Origin: Lepus europaeus | Taxonomy: Eukaryota > Chordata > Mammalia > Lagomorpha > Leporidae | Assembly (NCBI RefSeq): GCF_033115175.1 | Contig: NC_084843.1 | Coordinates: forward strand, 53,298,474-53,362,473 | Direction of reading: 5' to 3' | DNA length: 64,000 bases | In this document: one piece after another, positions 38,101-53,100 of the stretch | Layout: each line of letters starts with the position of its first letter | How positions within the stretch are numbered: the stretch's first letter is position 1 | Made by a program: the position numbers and the translations under genes | Notes under the pieces: generated by a model | The model's input: the letters and a program-made list of their open reading frames with translations, nothing else | The model's database searches: none | Told to the model about the DNA's origin: nothing

Positions 38101-41100
38101 CCTTCAAACTTATTTTGCCTTTTGATTCCTTATTTCTTTTGCACTTCAAAGTGAAGAAATAAGAGACTTGGTATGTTTTACCAATACTTATTTTTTTTGG
38201 TCTCTATGAGCCACCAGCACAGTATATTTACCAGAGTAAAGTGTCTCTTAATTTATTTGAAAGAAGAAATTAAGAAAATAATTATAGCTAACAGAGTATT
38301 TAATATGCATAGTACCTTTATGAGGACTTTGCATACTACTTTATTTTCTTTAGGTATCTTTTTTTCTTTTTTAAAGATTTTATTTATTTATTTGAGAGGC
38401 AGAAACAGAAGGAAAAGTCTTCCATTTGCTGGTTCACTCCCCAAATGTCTGCAACAGCTGCAACTGGGCTGATCCAAAGCCAGCAGCTTCCTCTGGGTTT
38501 CCTAAGCAGGTGTAGGGGGCCAAGTACTTGGGCCATCTTCCACTGCTTTCCTAGGCCATAAGCAGACAGCTGGATCAGGAGAGGACCAGCCAGGACATGA
38601 ACCCAAATGGGATGCTGGTGCCCAAAGCGAAGGCCAAGCCTTCTATGCCACAGTGCTGGTCCCATTCCTTTAGGTATCTTTATTACTCAGTTTGCAGATG
38701 ATACAGGCTCAGTTGTAGTTCTATCACAGTTAAAGGCAAACTGGAACGAAGGGACAGAGATGCGTTTTAAAACCAGAAGTGACTGGTTCCAGAATATGAG
38801 GCATAAATTAGGCTCTATTAACTGATTAATTTATTTTATTTGAAAGGCAGGGAGGAGAGAGGGGAGAGGAAGACAGAGACTGATTCACTCCCCAAATGGC
38901 TACAACAGCTAGAGCTGGGCCAGGCAGAAGCCAGGAACTCCATTTGGGTCACTCATGTAAGTGGTAGGAACTCAGCATCCCAGGCATGATGAGGGAACTA
39001 GATAGTAAGTGGAGAGGCCAGGACCTGAATGGCATTCCAATAAGGTAAGCAACAGCTTAAACTATGTTGCCATGCCATAAGCCCCTCAGCTATTCGTTAG
39101 TTAAACTCTAGTTGAGTTTATAAAGTATTAAATGTATATGTAAAAAGAGTATGCAGGTGGCCGGCGCCGTGGCTTAACAGGCTAATCCTCCGCCTTGCGG
39201 CGCCGGCACACCAGGTTCTAGTCCCGGTTGGGGCGCCGGATTCTATCCCGGTTGCCCCTCTTCCAGGCCAGCTCTCTGCTGTGGCCCGGGAATGCAGTGG
39301 AGGATGGCCCAAGTGCTTGGGCCCTGCACCCCATGGGAGACCAGGAGAAGCACCTGGCTCCTGGCTTCGGATCAGCACCATGCGCCGGCCGCAGCGGCCA
39401 TTGGAGGGTGAACCAATGGCAAAAAGGAAGACCTTTCTCTCTGTCTCTCTCACTATCCATTCTGCGTGTCCAAAAAAAAAAAAAAAAAAATAGTATTAGG
39501 TTAATAACTGTAAGTGGCTTTTGTATTTTAACTACAAAACCTGTGAAAATGACACATGGTACTAAAAAATCCTCTTTGTCATTTCATAACTCAAAGTTTT
39601 ATAGGTACAAATGTTTAATGTATGTTTACCCAAGTATAGGCATTCCAATGTAACATAATAACTGAAGTTTAACTGCCTAGATTATTTACCTAGTTTTATA
39701 AATTACTTGTGATTACCTAAAGTACATAAGTAAATAATACATTATTTCAAAGTAAACAAATATTTTAAAAACCCTTAAATCAAAAACAAACTACTAGAGC
39801 TGGCATTGTGGTACAGGAGGTTAAGCCACTGGCTATGATGCCAGCATCTTACTGAGTGCCATTTCAAGTCCCAGCTACTTCACTTCATATCCAGCTCCCT
39901 GCTAACATACCTGGGAAAGCAGTGGAAGATGGCCCAAGTACTTGGGCCCCTGTCACCTTTTTGGGGACTCCAGACTCCTGGGTTTGACCTAGCTCAGCTC
40001 TGGCCACTGAAGCCATTTGGGGAGTGAACCAGAAGACTGAAGATCTCTCTCTTTCTCTAACTCTGCCTTTCTGTTTTCCATTATTTTTGAGAAAAAAAGG
40101 TTAACATTTCCTCAGTAAGGAAGAGAAAGTTAAAAGAGGATGTCTTAAAGAATATAATGTGAGTGTGTATTTAGTTTAATATCATTGTTAAAACTTAGCA
40201 TAAAGGCCGGCACCGTGGCTTCACAGGCTAATCCTCCACCTTGCGGTGCCGGCACACCGGGTTCTAGTCCCGGTCAGGGCGCCGGATTCTATCCCGGTTG
40301 CCCCTCTTCCAGGCCAGCTCTCTGCTATGGCCCGGGAAGGCAGTGGAGGATGGCCCAAGTCCTTGGGCCCTGCACCCGCATGGGAGACCAGGAGAGGCAC
40401 CTGGCTCCTGGCTTCGGATCAGCGTGATGTGCCGGCCGCAGCGGCCATTGGAGGGTGAACCAACGGCAAAAAGGAAGACCTTTCTCTCTGTCTCTCTCTC
40501 TCTCACTATCCACTCTGCCTGTCAAGAAATAAATAAAAATTAAAAAAAAAAAAAAACTTAGCATAAAAACGTTCAATATTCTTTCATAATAAAACTCAAA
40601 ACTCAAAAAATAAAAACTCAAAAGACACATTTCTAAATCTATAAGGGACTCAGAATAGTATAATTTCTAAAAATAAATGTATTTTCCCAACTTCACATTT
40701 TCACTTACCGTCTAAAGTAATAAAATCTACAAAATACTGGTGAGTGAGCTGGTTCTTCTCCTTTTTTACTACGTATAAGTCTACATTCTCGGCACTTTTG
40801 TAAATTAGGCCCTATCTCACAACAGGAGTCATCCTGTAAAAAGGATTCTCCAGTTTGCTTCAACTTCTTGACTTTTCGCCAGTCTTTTAAAACCGAACGA
40901 GGGATGCCAGCTGTAAAATGAGTAGCAAAATATTAGAAAGATTATGTTTTAGAGAAAGATACACTCCTTAGGATGAAAATTCAGGTCAATTATACAACTG
41001 TCATTAATATGGTAAAATTGCAGGAAAAAAAGTAAAAAACAGAGTTTATGCTTATTAACAAAGTTCACAGCACCATTTCTGTTTACTAACAAAGTATCTC

Positions 41101-44100
41101 TACTAGCCAAATGAACCAGACACTTGTCAGTGTACTAGAAATGTAGAACAGAGTAAATTTTCCAACTGACTAAATTCTTAACATTAAATATCAAATGTAT
41201 ATAATAAGCATGAGAATTATTGATACTGATTTAAATTTGTAAGTAAAAATAAAGTCCATCCGTAAACGTGTTTTTCCCTTATTATAATGCTCCCACATTT
41301 GATATCAACATATTGATAAACAGTATTATAGTAAAGAACCGACATTTCAAAGTAAACCTTAATTATGTGACACAAAATAGGCACCAATACCTTTTGTAAA
41401 TAAGGGCATTAAATAAAGTCCAAGGAAAGAAACTAATAGTAGCTCGGTTGTTTTCAAAGTATAAAGAAAAAAAACTCAAATGCACTACAATCTAGTATTT
41501 GCTGGAAAATATTTATTTATTTACCACACTATACAACATTGCTCTATCACATTTATTAGCCTGACCCTAACCAAGTACAGGAACATTGGCTCAAGTCATC
41601 TAAAGAGCAGGAGGAATCTCTAGATCAAGAGGAACTTTAAAAAAAATCATACATAAACTTTATTTACATTATAAAAACATTTTTGTTAAAGATCAAGCTA
41701 CGTTGGGACTAACAAATGTTTTCTGACTCTAAAGTAGACTTTTTCTGCCCATATTAATCTATCTATCTATAGATAGGATTTTATTATTTTTGTCATGCTG
41801 AAAGAATGATCAGTATCTCCTACCTTTATGTGTTTTCTAATCATGCCCATTCTGTGAATCACACGTCTAACTATTATAAAACTTCTTGCAGAACCTTGTA
41901 GCAGAATTCTTGTTCAGAGTTCTGTTACTTATGTATTGGTAATGTAATCAGTAAAATTACAGAAAGATAGCCTATGTTAGAATAGGAAGTAGTGAGTTTA
42001 AACCACAAGGTGGTCCATTTAAAACTGGGTCTGGGGCCGGTGCTGTGGCTCAGTAGGTTAATTCTCAGCCTGCAGCACCAGCATCCCATATGGGCGCCAG
42101 TTCTAGTCTTGGCTGCTCCTCTTCCAATCCAGCTCTCTGCTATGGCCTGGGAAAGCAGAAGATTGCCCAAGTGCTTGGGCCCCTGCACCCACGTGGGAGA
42201 CCTGGAAGAAGCTCCTGGCTCCTGGTGCTGGATCGGCGCAGCTCCAGCCATTGCGGCCATCTGGGGAGTGTACCAGTGGATGGAAGACGTCTCTATCTCT
42301 CTCTGTTACTCTGTCTTTCAAATGAACAAAATATATCTTAAAAAAAAAATACAAAAAAAAAATACTGGGTCCAATCACTAAGCAATTCTAGGATTGCTTC
42401 CTGTTTTTTTTTTTTAAACAGTTACATGTTTCCCTTTCGTCTCATAACTTATGGCAAGGAGCTATGGCTTAGTTCACTAGAGAAACATATATGCATGTAC
42501 ACATACATAAACACACACCTCACTTATGGCACAAAAATGTTTCTAGCAGGCTTAAGTAAAAAGCTTGTTATTTTTTCCACTGTGTATAAGATAGATTTTT
42601 CCTAGGAACTACATAAAGTACTCAGAGCTTTCAGAAGTCAGAATGAGCAATGGAAGTGTTACACTGCTAAGAGATTTCTATTTGGCAAACTTTCTTCTAA
42701 TCATTTACTTTTTATTACACTATGATAAACTAAACACAAACCACTTATAGTCTGAATAGAAAATAACTCAAAGTACTTTTAATTCAAGATAATGGAACAG
42801 TTTCAGAGCATGGTTCACCATATGTTGTGAACAATTTAAACAGTATTATAGTAAAGAACCAGACATTTCAAAGTAAACCGTAATTATGGGACACAAAATA
42901 GGCACCTAGAGCTTATTCATATAAAAACAAAAATTGAATGAATTACAAATGCATTTATATAGAGTTTTTGATAAATCAATAGATATTTTTGCTTCCTTTA
43001 TATAAACTTTTCAACCTTGGTAGCAAATCCACAAATAGCCGCTCCAGCAACAGTAAACTGGAGAGAAAAGAATTAAGAGACAAATACATGCCACCTTCAA
43101 ACTCTGTGCCACCTCCTTAGAAACATTTTTCAGATAAACAAAAATTAATTCTGATTATAGTTTTGTATATCATAGGGCTTGCTGATATATTTAAATTTGT
43201 TGAGTTACTTTAGGACATAAAATAAAATTATATAAAAATTAGTCACAGAAAAAGCAGCTAACTTTTTATTAGAAACAAAACACAGCAGATATGAAGATAT
43301 TCCAAGAGAGTAGATAAAATCTATTAAAACTGGCTTTAGAATGTACAAAGAAACGTGTGTGTGTGTGTGTAAAGTACATTATTATTCATGTATAGCACTG
43401 TATAGAATCATTCATATCCACCAAGTACAGGCCTAACTCCCTCTTTTTGAATGAGAATCATGACAATTTCACTAAACATTAGAAGGAAAAAGGACATTTC
43501 TGACCCATGAAATAAATTATCCACTAAGACCTGGAAGCTTCTTATGAAAACTAACAAGTAACTTTTCTTGACACTCAGAACAAAGGAAGTTAACTCTGCT
43601 TACAATTAACAGATAGCACTTAATAGTCAGCTAATATTTCTTTGGACTTGGTCAACAAGTGGGACTTAAAAATAGCCTTTCTTAAGTTAAATGTTATTTA
43701 CCAAGCAAGGGGAGAGTTGACTAAGCATGACAACCTATAAGGAAAAAAAGCACTAATTCCAGCCTTTGTCTTAACAACTCTTACTTGGGACATACATTCA
43801 GTTTCAAGTTGAGAATGTGTACAATTAGGAGTTAATTTTATGAATAAATTTTGCTTCACAAAAGTTTTCCAGGTATTAAAAGCTAGAAGGTTCCTATCTT
43901 ACTTTTCTTAAAGTTATACCTGAGTATTTGAATACCCAACACCAAAAGAAATGTTATGTGAGATAGGAGACAAACAATTTTTAACCACACTAAAGCCTAT
44001 TATAAATTAATTGAGGAAGTAAAAGAACCTAACAGAGAGAAAGCAACAATGTATATATAAAGCAATATTCAAATAAACGGCAAGTACTGTTCTAGGTCAA

Positions 44101-47100
44101 ACTCCCTCTCTGTCTTCTGACTATACTTGCATTTCAGTTTGTCAGTCTCTCTGTCTCTAGTTGAACTTGTCCTTCGTTCTTTCACTTTCTGACTGTACTT
44201 TTCTATGATTCCATCCTCCTGTTTTTCTCTCCTTCAGTTTGCCTCTGGTTTCCACACAGGCACATGGGAAAACCCCATTCAGGGAAAAGGCACAAATAAA
44301 GAGACTTCAAGCATTCAAGTGCTTGTAAAGTACTTCTTGGGTGTCCACATTGTCACAGATATTTCACATATTGTATGTGGATGAGTACACGGATATAGTG
44401 AAACTATTAAGAGCTTTCTGCATTGTGCAACATACCTAAAAAGAAATAAGTAAACTTGAGAAAAACTACTTCTAAAGTAAAAATATATAAATACTTCATA
44501 GTGAATAGTACTGGTTAAGTATCACTTATTTTGTCCAAATGCAGCAATAAAGGAAATATAAATTTAATTTTAAGTTTTGAAGTTTTTAATTCATTATGGA
44601 CATTTTAACAAATTCTATCTTCTAGGACATGGAATTGACATAAAAACTCCACTCCCTTTAACTTCTACCCATTGTTAAGGATTGACTGAGCAGCATTATT
44701 AAATGGTTGGTAATTACAATAGGCTTACAATTCTGTCATCTAAGAGTTGAGATACAGGCCATATACATACTACCCTGAAGTCATTTTCTAGAAACGTGCC
44801 TTAAGTAAGATGCTGAAAGTAAGATTTCTTTTCCAACTGAATCTCATTATGGAAAAATAACCATCTTATGGCCTGGTGTTATAGCATAGCAAGTTAAGCC
44901 TGTGACAGTGGCATTCCAAATGGGTGCTAGGTTCAAGACCCAGTTGCTCCACTTCTGATCCACTGCTCTGCTAATGTGCTTGGGAAAGCATAGAAGATGG
45001 CCCAAGTGCTTGGGCCCCTGTACCCACTTGCAAGACTCAGAAGCAGCTCTGGGCTCCTGGCTTCGGTCTGGCATATATTTGGGAAGTGAACCAGCTAATG
45101 GAAGGGCTCTGCCTTTCCCTCTCTATCTGTAACTCTTTCAAATAAAAATAAATCCTAAAAAAAATTATCTTAGCAAATATTAGGAATCTACCTGTGATAG
45201 TCTTAACTGCATTTTCACAATTCTTAGAAATGGCCAAAATTATGAGTAACTCCTAAATTACTCACTGGGCTACACACATTACCTATAATGAGTGCTAAGG
45301 AAATAGAGATTTATTTCTACAAGTCTCTTAAAAATGGAGGGTAAACTTTCTCTCATTTCCTCCTATAGGGTACTTACTAAATATAGAAAGGTGGTCAATT
45401 AATACATGCCTAACTAAGGCATTCAAATCAAGACAAAAGATACCTTTAATTTCATTAATCTTTACAGAACCATATCACTCATGCTAGTAAATTCAGCCCA
45501 TTTTACCTGAAATAAAACTAATTCACTGGCTGGCGCCGTGGCTCACTTGGCTAATCATCTGCCTGCAGCACCAGTACCCCAGGGTTCTAGTCCCGGTTGC
45601 TCCTCTTCCAGTCCAGCTCTCTGCTGTGGCCCGGGAGGGCAGTGGAGGATGGCCCAAGTGCTTGGGCCCTGCACCCGCATGGGAGACCGGGAGGAAGCAC
45701 CTGGCTCCTGGCTTAGAATTGGTGCAGCGCGCCAGCATGGCGGCCATTTGGGGGGTGAACCAACAGAAAAAAGACGACCTTTCTCTCTGTCTCTAACTCT
45801 GCCAGCCAAAAAAAAAAAAAAAAAAAAAAAAAAAATTCACTTACCACTATTATTGTTGCTCTGTAACTTCAATTTACTTTTTTCTTTGGCACTCCTGCTG
45901 AGAACGCCATTGGGTTTCAAATCTTCCTCTATTTCACCCTTTCTCTTCTGTAAATCATTTTGCTTCTTTTTGTAAGTTGGCTTAGGTTGCCTTTTAGTCC
46001 TTTGCTCTGACTTGCTTTCACTTTCATCTGAGTCTCCACTCTCGGAGCCAGATTCATAAGTTCTTTTGGCTTTTCTCCTATTAACTTTATCATCTTTCAC
46101 GTACTTATCAACTATGATTTTACTATCTATGCTATTTTGTATATCATTAGATGTAGAGGCTATTAAGTTGACAGAACATGGCTTAATAATTTCTGATACA
46201 GAATTCCCTGAACTTTCCATTTTATTCGTATTTTTATCTTCTTCTGAATGTCTTGTGAGCCAGGCCTTTTTCAGTTTAGTATGGTAGTTTGGCTGACTTG
46301 TCTGGGATGCTTGCCCATTTCCTGCGGAGTTTGCTTTGTTAATTGTATTACAGATTACAGTGCTATCCAAGGAAAGAGAGACTGAAGGTGTCTGATTTTT
46401 CACAGCATTAGGTTCAGTCTCATTGACATTACTACTTTTAGATTGAGCTGCAGCCAATGCTGCCTTGTGCTTTTTTAAATGGATAAAATCAGTTGTGCCC
46501 GAGAACCCAGAGCTGGACTGAACAGCACTTCCTGTCTTACTACTGGCTAGCGTAACAGGAGCTGTAGTGCTGACCTTGCATTCTTCTGTTTGAGCCACTG
46601 ACTGACTAACACTTTTAGAAGAGGTACATTCTAAGGCTGTAGGGATCAAAGTGGTATTTGATAAAGAGTAAATGACTTCTGAACCACCCCAGCTGGAAAC
46701 ACTGGTGGTAGTGGCTGCAGACGTGAACATATCCGTTTTGGTGTTACACAATGTATTTACAGCAGACATAACTGAACTGGTCATGCTGCTCTGGGAGACA
46801 GCCTGAAAGTTTTTTTCAGATTTTATTTGAGCATTGTCTGAATTCACATTTGGCAGAATGAGTCTTCCAGCCTGTCCGGCTTCTGCTGGTTTGAGGCAAT
46901 CTGTTTTATTTGTCCCGGTTGAAGATCTTTCACTAACTCGATCTTTGGAAGCAAACTGTGTTGCTGGCATGGTATCAATTTTTGTACTAGAAGGTGGACG
47001 CACAATGACAGATGCCATAGCAGCATGTGACTTTCCGCTTTTTTCCACATGCCATTCGGCTTTCTCTTTGTTTAGGTTATTAGATCTCCACATTTCTGTC

Positions 47101-50100
47101 AAACTCTGGTCAGAAGAACTCTTAAAACTGGCCTGAGAGTCTTTTGGCTCAGGAATTAGGGTCGGAGGTTTTTGTGATTCTTGAACTTTCCCACCAGCAT
47201 TTACTGGCATCACTGGAGTTAAAGTTGGAGGGGAAAGGCTACTGTAACTGGTTTCTTTTCTTTCCAAACTGTGATGGATTGGTGGGTGAAATACTGGTGC
47301 TCTATGTAAAGCAGGCATACTACGGAGTGTGTTTGTAGATGAAACTGTCAAATGGGTAGGACTCCTGCAATCATTTCTGAAGGTTGTTATTGAGTGAGAT
47401 GCAACTTGGTGGGGAAGATGTTCAGGCATCTTAGCTACTATATTTTCATTTTCTGGTTGGTGTTTAATCAAAGGTGGAGGCTTTGAAAGAGATGACATAA
47501 ATGAAGTCAGAGTTTGAGGACTAGCTGCTATTGCATGGGTATGACTCTGTTTTTCAGCATAAATATTGGAAACCTCTTTGGATGGGTATGATCTTGGTGG
47601 TTCATTGACCACACTATTAGACAATGTAGTGAAATAATTACTTTGGGGCAAACTCTGAGGCACTGAGTGCTTCATTTTATAAAGATCTGATACTGAGCGT
47701 TCCATATCTTTATCTTGTTTGATGACATGGCTTTTAGGACTGGAAGATGATGATGCTATTCTGCAATAATTATCTCTGTCACCCTCAAGCCCCTTGATTT
47801 TAGTTGTAAAGGGAGCAACATCAATACTTTCTTGAAGAATTCGACGGTGTTCCTCCTTGTATTTGTTTAATCTCTCTCCAGTCTCCTGGGGTGGCCTCTG
47901 TAATTGATTTAATACTGGATCCATAAAATGCCTATGCAAATGACAATCTTTTCCAGTCTGTGACCTATTTAGATCCAGGTCATTTTTTGCTGAAGTGGAT
48001 GCAACAGACCGTAATGGTTCCATAAAAGCTTTCCTCTCCATTTCTCTGCAAAGAAAACACACAAAGATTTCTGAAATCCCTTTTTCTTACAAAATACAAA
48101 GATACTTTCTGTGTAGCATCATTCTATTATGAAAGTAAAACACATTTTTGCAAGTATATTATTAATGAGGCAGAAGAGTTATATACATTATTATCAAATT
48201 AGATGATTATCAATATAGAAAGACAGCAGGTTTTTAAATCCTATTCTTTTTTTTTTTATTTATTTAAAAGAGAGAAAAAGAGAAAAAGGGAGGAGGAGGT
48301 GAATGTACAGCTGTTGGTTTATTCTACAAAAGCTTGGGCTGGGCCAGGCTAAACCCAGCAGCCAGAAGTCATCCAACATCTGCTGCCTTCCAGGGTACAC
48401 ATTAGCAAAAAAGTCGGTCTGGAAGTGGGGTAGGGGCTGGGTTCCAGGCGTGCTGATAAGGGATGTAGACATTCCAAGAAGCTGCTTAACCTGCTGTACA
48501 ATGTCAGTCCCCAAGACCTAGTTTAAAGACATCATAGATAGCTGTTAAAAAAGCAAATTACTTTAAGCACTGATAAACTTACTCTTTATGATGATCTACT
48601 AAAGTTTTTGTCAATGGTGGACTGGAATGTGCTGTAATTTTAAGAGGCCGATGAGGCTCTGCGCTGGAAGGTCTCACAGGAATGTGACTAAGTAATCCAA
48701 TACCATCTGCTGAGGTCACAGGGGTGGGTTGATGTAACCAAGGACTGGGAGAATTCTTTAAAAAAAAAAAAAAAAAAAACTAGACTTTAGTTACTATAAA
48801 AAGTTAAATTCAGTATCACAAAACTAATATCACTGTATTTAGAAAAATATTAAAGGTTTCAGAAATATATCAAGAAATACTAAATATATCACCAACATAT
48901 TTATAAGGGATTTTCCCATTTTATATAGAAAATTAATCAGCATTAAAATAGTTATTTCAAGAAATTATTTTACTAAAATCAGATCTTAAAATATGTTTAA
49001 CTTAATGATCTACACAGAACCTAATATGATTTCTAATGGTTCTAAAAGAATGTACGTTGGTAACATCAAAGACACAATGTTATTCCTAAAAAATGTTTCA
49101 CCAAAAATAAAAATTATAATCATGTTCATTTGCCATTTTTTGTCATCCAAAATAATTAACTTTTTCAATGTAATGCAATTTACTTAAAAATTTTCAAAGC
49201 CCAAATATATTCCATTTCAGTACAAGCTATGATTATTGTATCACTAAACCTGGACATATGGAGGTCTAACAAGTTACTTTTTAGTATCAATATAATGCTT
49301 TCCTCATAATTGAATATGTAGTGACAGTGACCTCCATGTTAAGAAATATAAATACTGGCCAGCTCAATAGGCTAATCCTCCGCCTGCGGAGCCGGCACAC
49401 CAAGTTCTAGTCCCAGTCAGGGCGCTGGATTCTATCCTGGTCGCTCCTCTTCCTGTCTAGCTCTCTGCTGTAGCCTGGGAGTGCAGTGGAGGATGGCCCA
49501 TGTGCTTGGGCCCTGCACCCACATGGGAGACCAGGAGAAGCACCTGGCTCCTGGCTTCGGATCAGCGTGGTGCACCAGCCATTGGGGGTGGGGGGGGGTA
49601 AACCAATGGCAAAAAGGAAGACCTTTCTCTCTGTCTCTCTCTCTCTTACTGTCCACTCTGCCTGTCAAAAAAAAAAAAAAAAAATTCAATTACAATCTGA
49701 AGAACAGTTTCTGTATAACTGACATTTTCCCAGAACATTTTCTGAATTTATCAGCAGGAAGGTGGTTAAATACCAAGTATATAAATTCCTTTGATTTTAA
49801 CAAAAAGGGAAAAATTTTATATGTCCAACTGATAATGCAAAGGCAATTGAATATTGTGCCAAAGACACACTGCTATAAAATCACTAAAATTAAAAAGATA
49901 CACTATAGCCATAAACCTTGCATAAGGAGAAAAATACAATGATACTTCAGAAAGCTTGTGGAGAAATGGAATTATAAGAAGATAGGTTTATTTTGGTATA
50001 AAAACCTGAAATCCGTGCATAATATTTTTATATGTATTCCCCACAAACTTTTTAAAGACCCATTGTAGGCATGGATTTCAAATTTTTTGAACAAAATAAA

Positions 50101-53100
50101 TCTTTTAATTCCATTTTTCACAAACTTTTTGAGGCACAGTTTAAGACTCATACAAAGACTCATGACTACACTCTATGTCATTACTGTACGCACAATAAAA
50201 TGGCTTCTCTGATAAACTTTTGGTATGATCAGCACCACTTTTGCTTCTATGAATGGCACTATAAGCAGTATTATCCTTGAAGTAACTGAGGAAGTCACTG
50301 ATACTGTCATTTCAGTTGCTACCCCAAGACATTCACTTTGGATCTAGTCCACGTTCAGAAAGCTACCCAAAAACGCTAAGAATCTGTTAAAAAAAAAACA
50401 CCCACACTTATTGCATTATTATTCATAATAGACAAGAAGTGAAAGCAACCAAAGTTTTCATCAACAAATAGAAAAAGCAAGAAAATGTGGGGTACACACC
50501 ACACACACACAATGAGATACTATGCAACTTTAAACAAAAAAAGCCCCATCACATGCAACATAAATAAGCCTCAAAGACATTATGCTAAGTGAAAATTAGT
50601 AACAGAACAAATACTGTTTGACTGTATTCATATGAAGTTTCTAACATTGTCAAAAATCACAGTAATAGAAGTAAAAAGGTGATTGTCAAGGGTAGAGGAA
50701 GGGAAAATTAAAACGTTTAATGTAAAGGCACAGTTTCAATTCTATTAGATAAGAAAGTTCTAGAGATCTGCTGCACAACAATGTGAACACAGTTAACACT
50801 ACTGAATTATACATGTTAAATTTAATGTTTTTTTTTTTTTAAACCAAAGAGATTTTGGGGGATACATAAAGAACATTCTGGGCTCTCAGAGTTTAACATC
50901 TATTCCTGTATTTTTTATAATGGGATTACTGATAAAACATTTCATAAAAACAAATTTGCTAAAGAAATCACATAGCCTAGGAACAAATATGAGTCCTATA
51001 CTACCACCTTCGGTAATACTGTGTTAGAGAATTTCAGCTCCAACTTTCTCAAATATTGGGACTCTCCAACCTTAAGGAAACAGAGACTTAAAGATTCATA
51101 TCTTGTAATGTACCTTTAATTCAATGTATTAAGGTGAAGAATATAAAAATTTTAGGAATAATTTGATAGTACGTATCAAAATTTACATAAATTTTAGTTC
51201 AGAAATTTTACTTCTAGAAATTTCCCTGAGCAAAATAATTATGATTATATATCATAATCTAAATCTATAATAAATACATACTACAATTTAAAAGTTTTAC
51301 TTCTTTAAAGCTCTTTTTTTTTTTTTTTTAAATGAATAGGCTTTTCTGAAATTTCCATTTGTGTTCTGAGGCTATTAAGCATACAGGAAAGATAGCTGCT
51401 TAGAAAATGGTAACATTTTTATAATAGGAAATGACCTTAAAAAATGAGATACTGAATAGCACTTGGTACAGTATAACTTACCCTCCTTAAGGAAGCTTCA
51501 GCATTAACAGCATTTTCTGGGTGAACCCATTTTGAAGAAGGCAAACCAAGTCCTGAGTATGCATGTGTGCCATTTGGATACTGCCAAATAATTGGATAAA
51601 GTCCAAGCTGATTATATGAAGCAGAAGGATGGGCTTGTCCAAGAAGATGAGGTGACTGGTGCTGTAACAACTGTTGTTGTTGCTGGTGTGCTAGTGCTAA
51701 GTGGCTTAAGCTGCTGGCATGAGCACTCTCTAGTCGCGGGGGGCCACCAAGTAAGGAGGCAGCAGGCACTCCAGGTAACATAGTAGGAAGTAAATGAGGG
51801 TGATGAACAGAATGGTGTGGACCACTAGTCAAAGGATGACTGTTAATGGTAGGCAATGGAGTTTGACTGGATGATCCAGCTAGTAGGTGGGGTGCAGGAG
51901 TTAAGGCAGGGTGATGGGTACCTGGATTTAAACAGGTTCTATGTGATGAGGAATGAAGAGGAAAAGGATGTTGGCTTAAGAAAGGTGAAATGTGATTAGC
52001 TCCTGTTTCTGGCCCAATAAGAGCAGGATCTCTGTAAACTGTGAAATGTTCATTTTTATCAATGATCAGAGGGCTCTTTGTGGTTTCCAATGCACTGCCT
52101 CGAGTAGGAACTGGGTGAAAACTGCATCTTGATAATTCATGTTCTATCTTATTTGCCAGTCTTCTTTCACCAGTAGCCTGGCTATTCACATGAGTACCCT
52201 TAGACTTTAAAGAATCAGGAGAATGAGTAATTTTGGGTTTAACTTCAGGTGAAGGATTGGATTTTGCCTTGTGAGCATCTACTGAAACATTAAGCTTAGA
52301 TTTTATTGTCTCAGGGGGTGGACTTCGCTTATGTAGCTTATCTTCTGTGACAGAAACTGCACTTTGAGAAGACACATAAGAAACAAACTGATTTTTCTCT
52401 TTTTCTACATTTAGATGATCATTTCCTGAAGAAGCATTTATAACATTTGCCTGGGTTAAATCCACTTTAACTACATCACTGACCCAGCTCTGGTCAGAAT
52501 CTTGTTTTGCTGTTTCCAAGTATTTTGTATTTGCAATTGAATGTTTTGAATCACTAACATTAGGATCTACTTTTTGAAGGCCAAAAGTATTTGAGTTTTC
52601 CTGAGCCATCTTTTCTGAGTTAGTGTCATTTGTAATATCAATAACACATTTTGGTGTTGGTGGTCTGGACACAAACTTTTCCTTTGGTAATAATTCCACT
52701 GTATGTGTATTTTCCACTTTAGATTCTTGAAGAAGTACATCATTAGAATTATGATCAGAAAGTGTAGCCTGTTCGGATGAATGGATAATCATTTTTTCTT
52801 GTAGCTGTGTTTCAACACATTTCCGCTTTTCTGCTTCTTCATGTTTTTTATCATCCTGTAGTTGATCCCAAGTAGGCTGGATATCTGTCAATGTCTCTTC
52901 TCCTGCCTTCTCACTATTCTGGGATTTCCCTTCTTCTCCATTTATCTTTGAAGCACTTTTATTTTTTAATTCATCCTCTGGCTTATGCTCTGAGGAATTA
53001 TCCGTAACTCTCTTATTTGAGTTTTCTGAATCACTGCTCTCAGAAAAGTCTGAAGCATTGTCAGTTCTAAGTCGTTTCATACTTAGTTTCTTTTCATCCT

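Larger units (their letters stand above)
37283..40708 (-). other. JMJD1C: JMJD1C intron (3.4 kb)
   Basis: Five C SINEs after 38360; the first kilobase is unique. Confidence 0.85.
40911..45844 (-). other. JMJD1C: JMJD1C intron (4.9 kb)
   Basis: Three C SINEs, the 66-bp duplicates and a long SINE-free, AT-rich stretch 42365-44860 with no recognised element. Confidence 0.85.
48756..51481 (-). other. JMJD1C: JMJD1C intron (2.7 kb)
   Basis: One young SINE and one L1 3' end, otherwise AT-rich unique sequence. The acceptor-side T19 run is at 48759-48779. Confidence 0.85.

Noticed and set aside
46066..47338. Plus-strand ORFs of 60-100 codons across the large exons, also at 51592-51783
   Set aside because: Antisense shadows of JMJD1C coding exons; no independent start context or family resemblance.
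48002..48062. ATG in [13 protein letters not shown] as a start codon for a 741-residue protein
   Set aside because: It lies in intron sequence upstream of the acceptor at 48046; the frame continues from exon 48583-48755.
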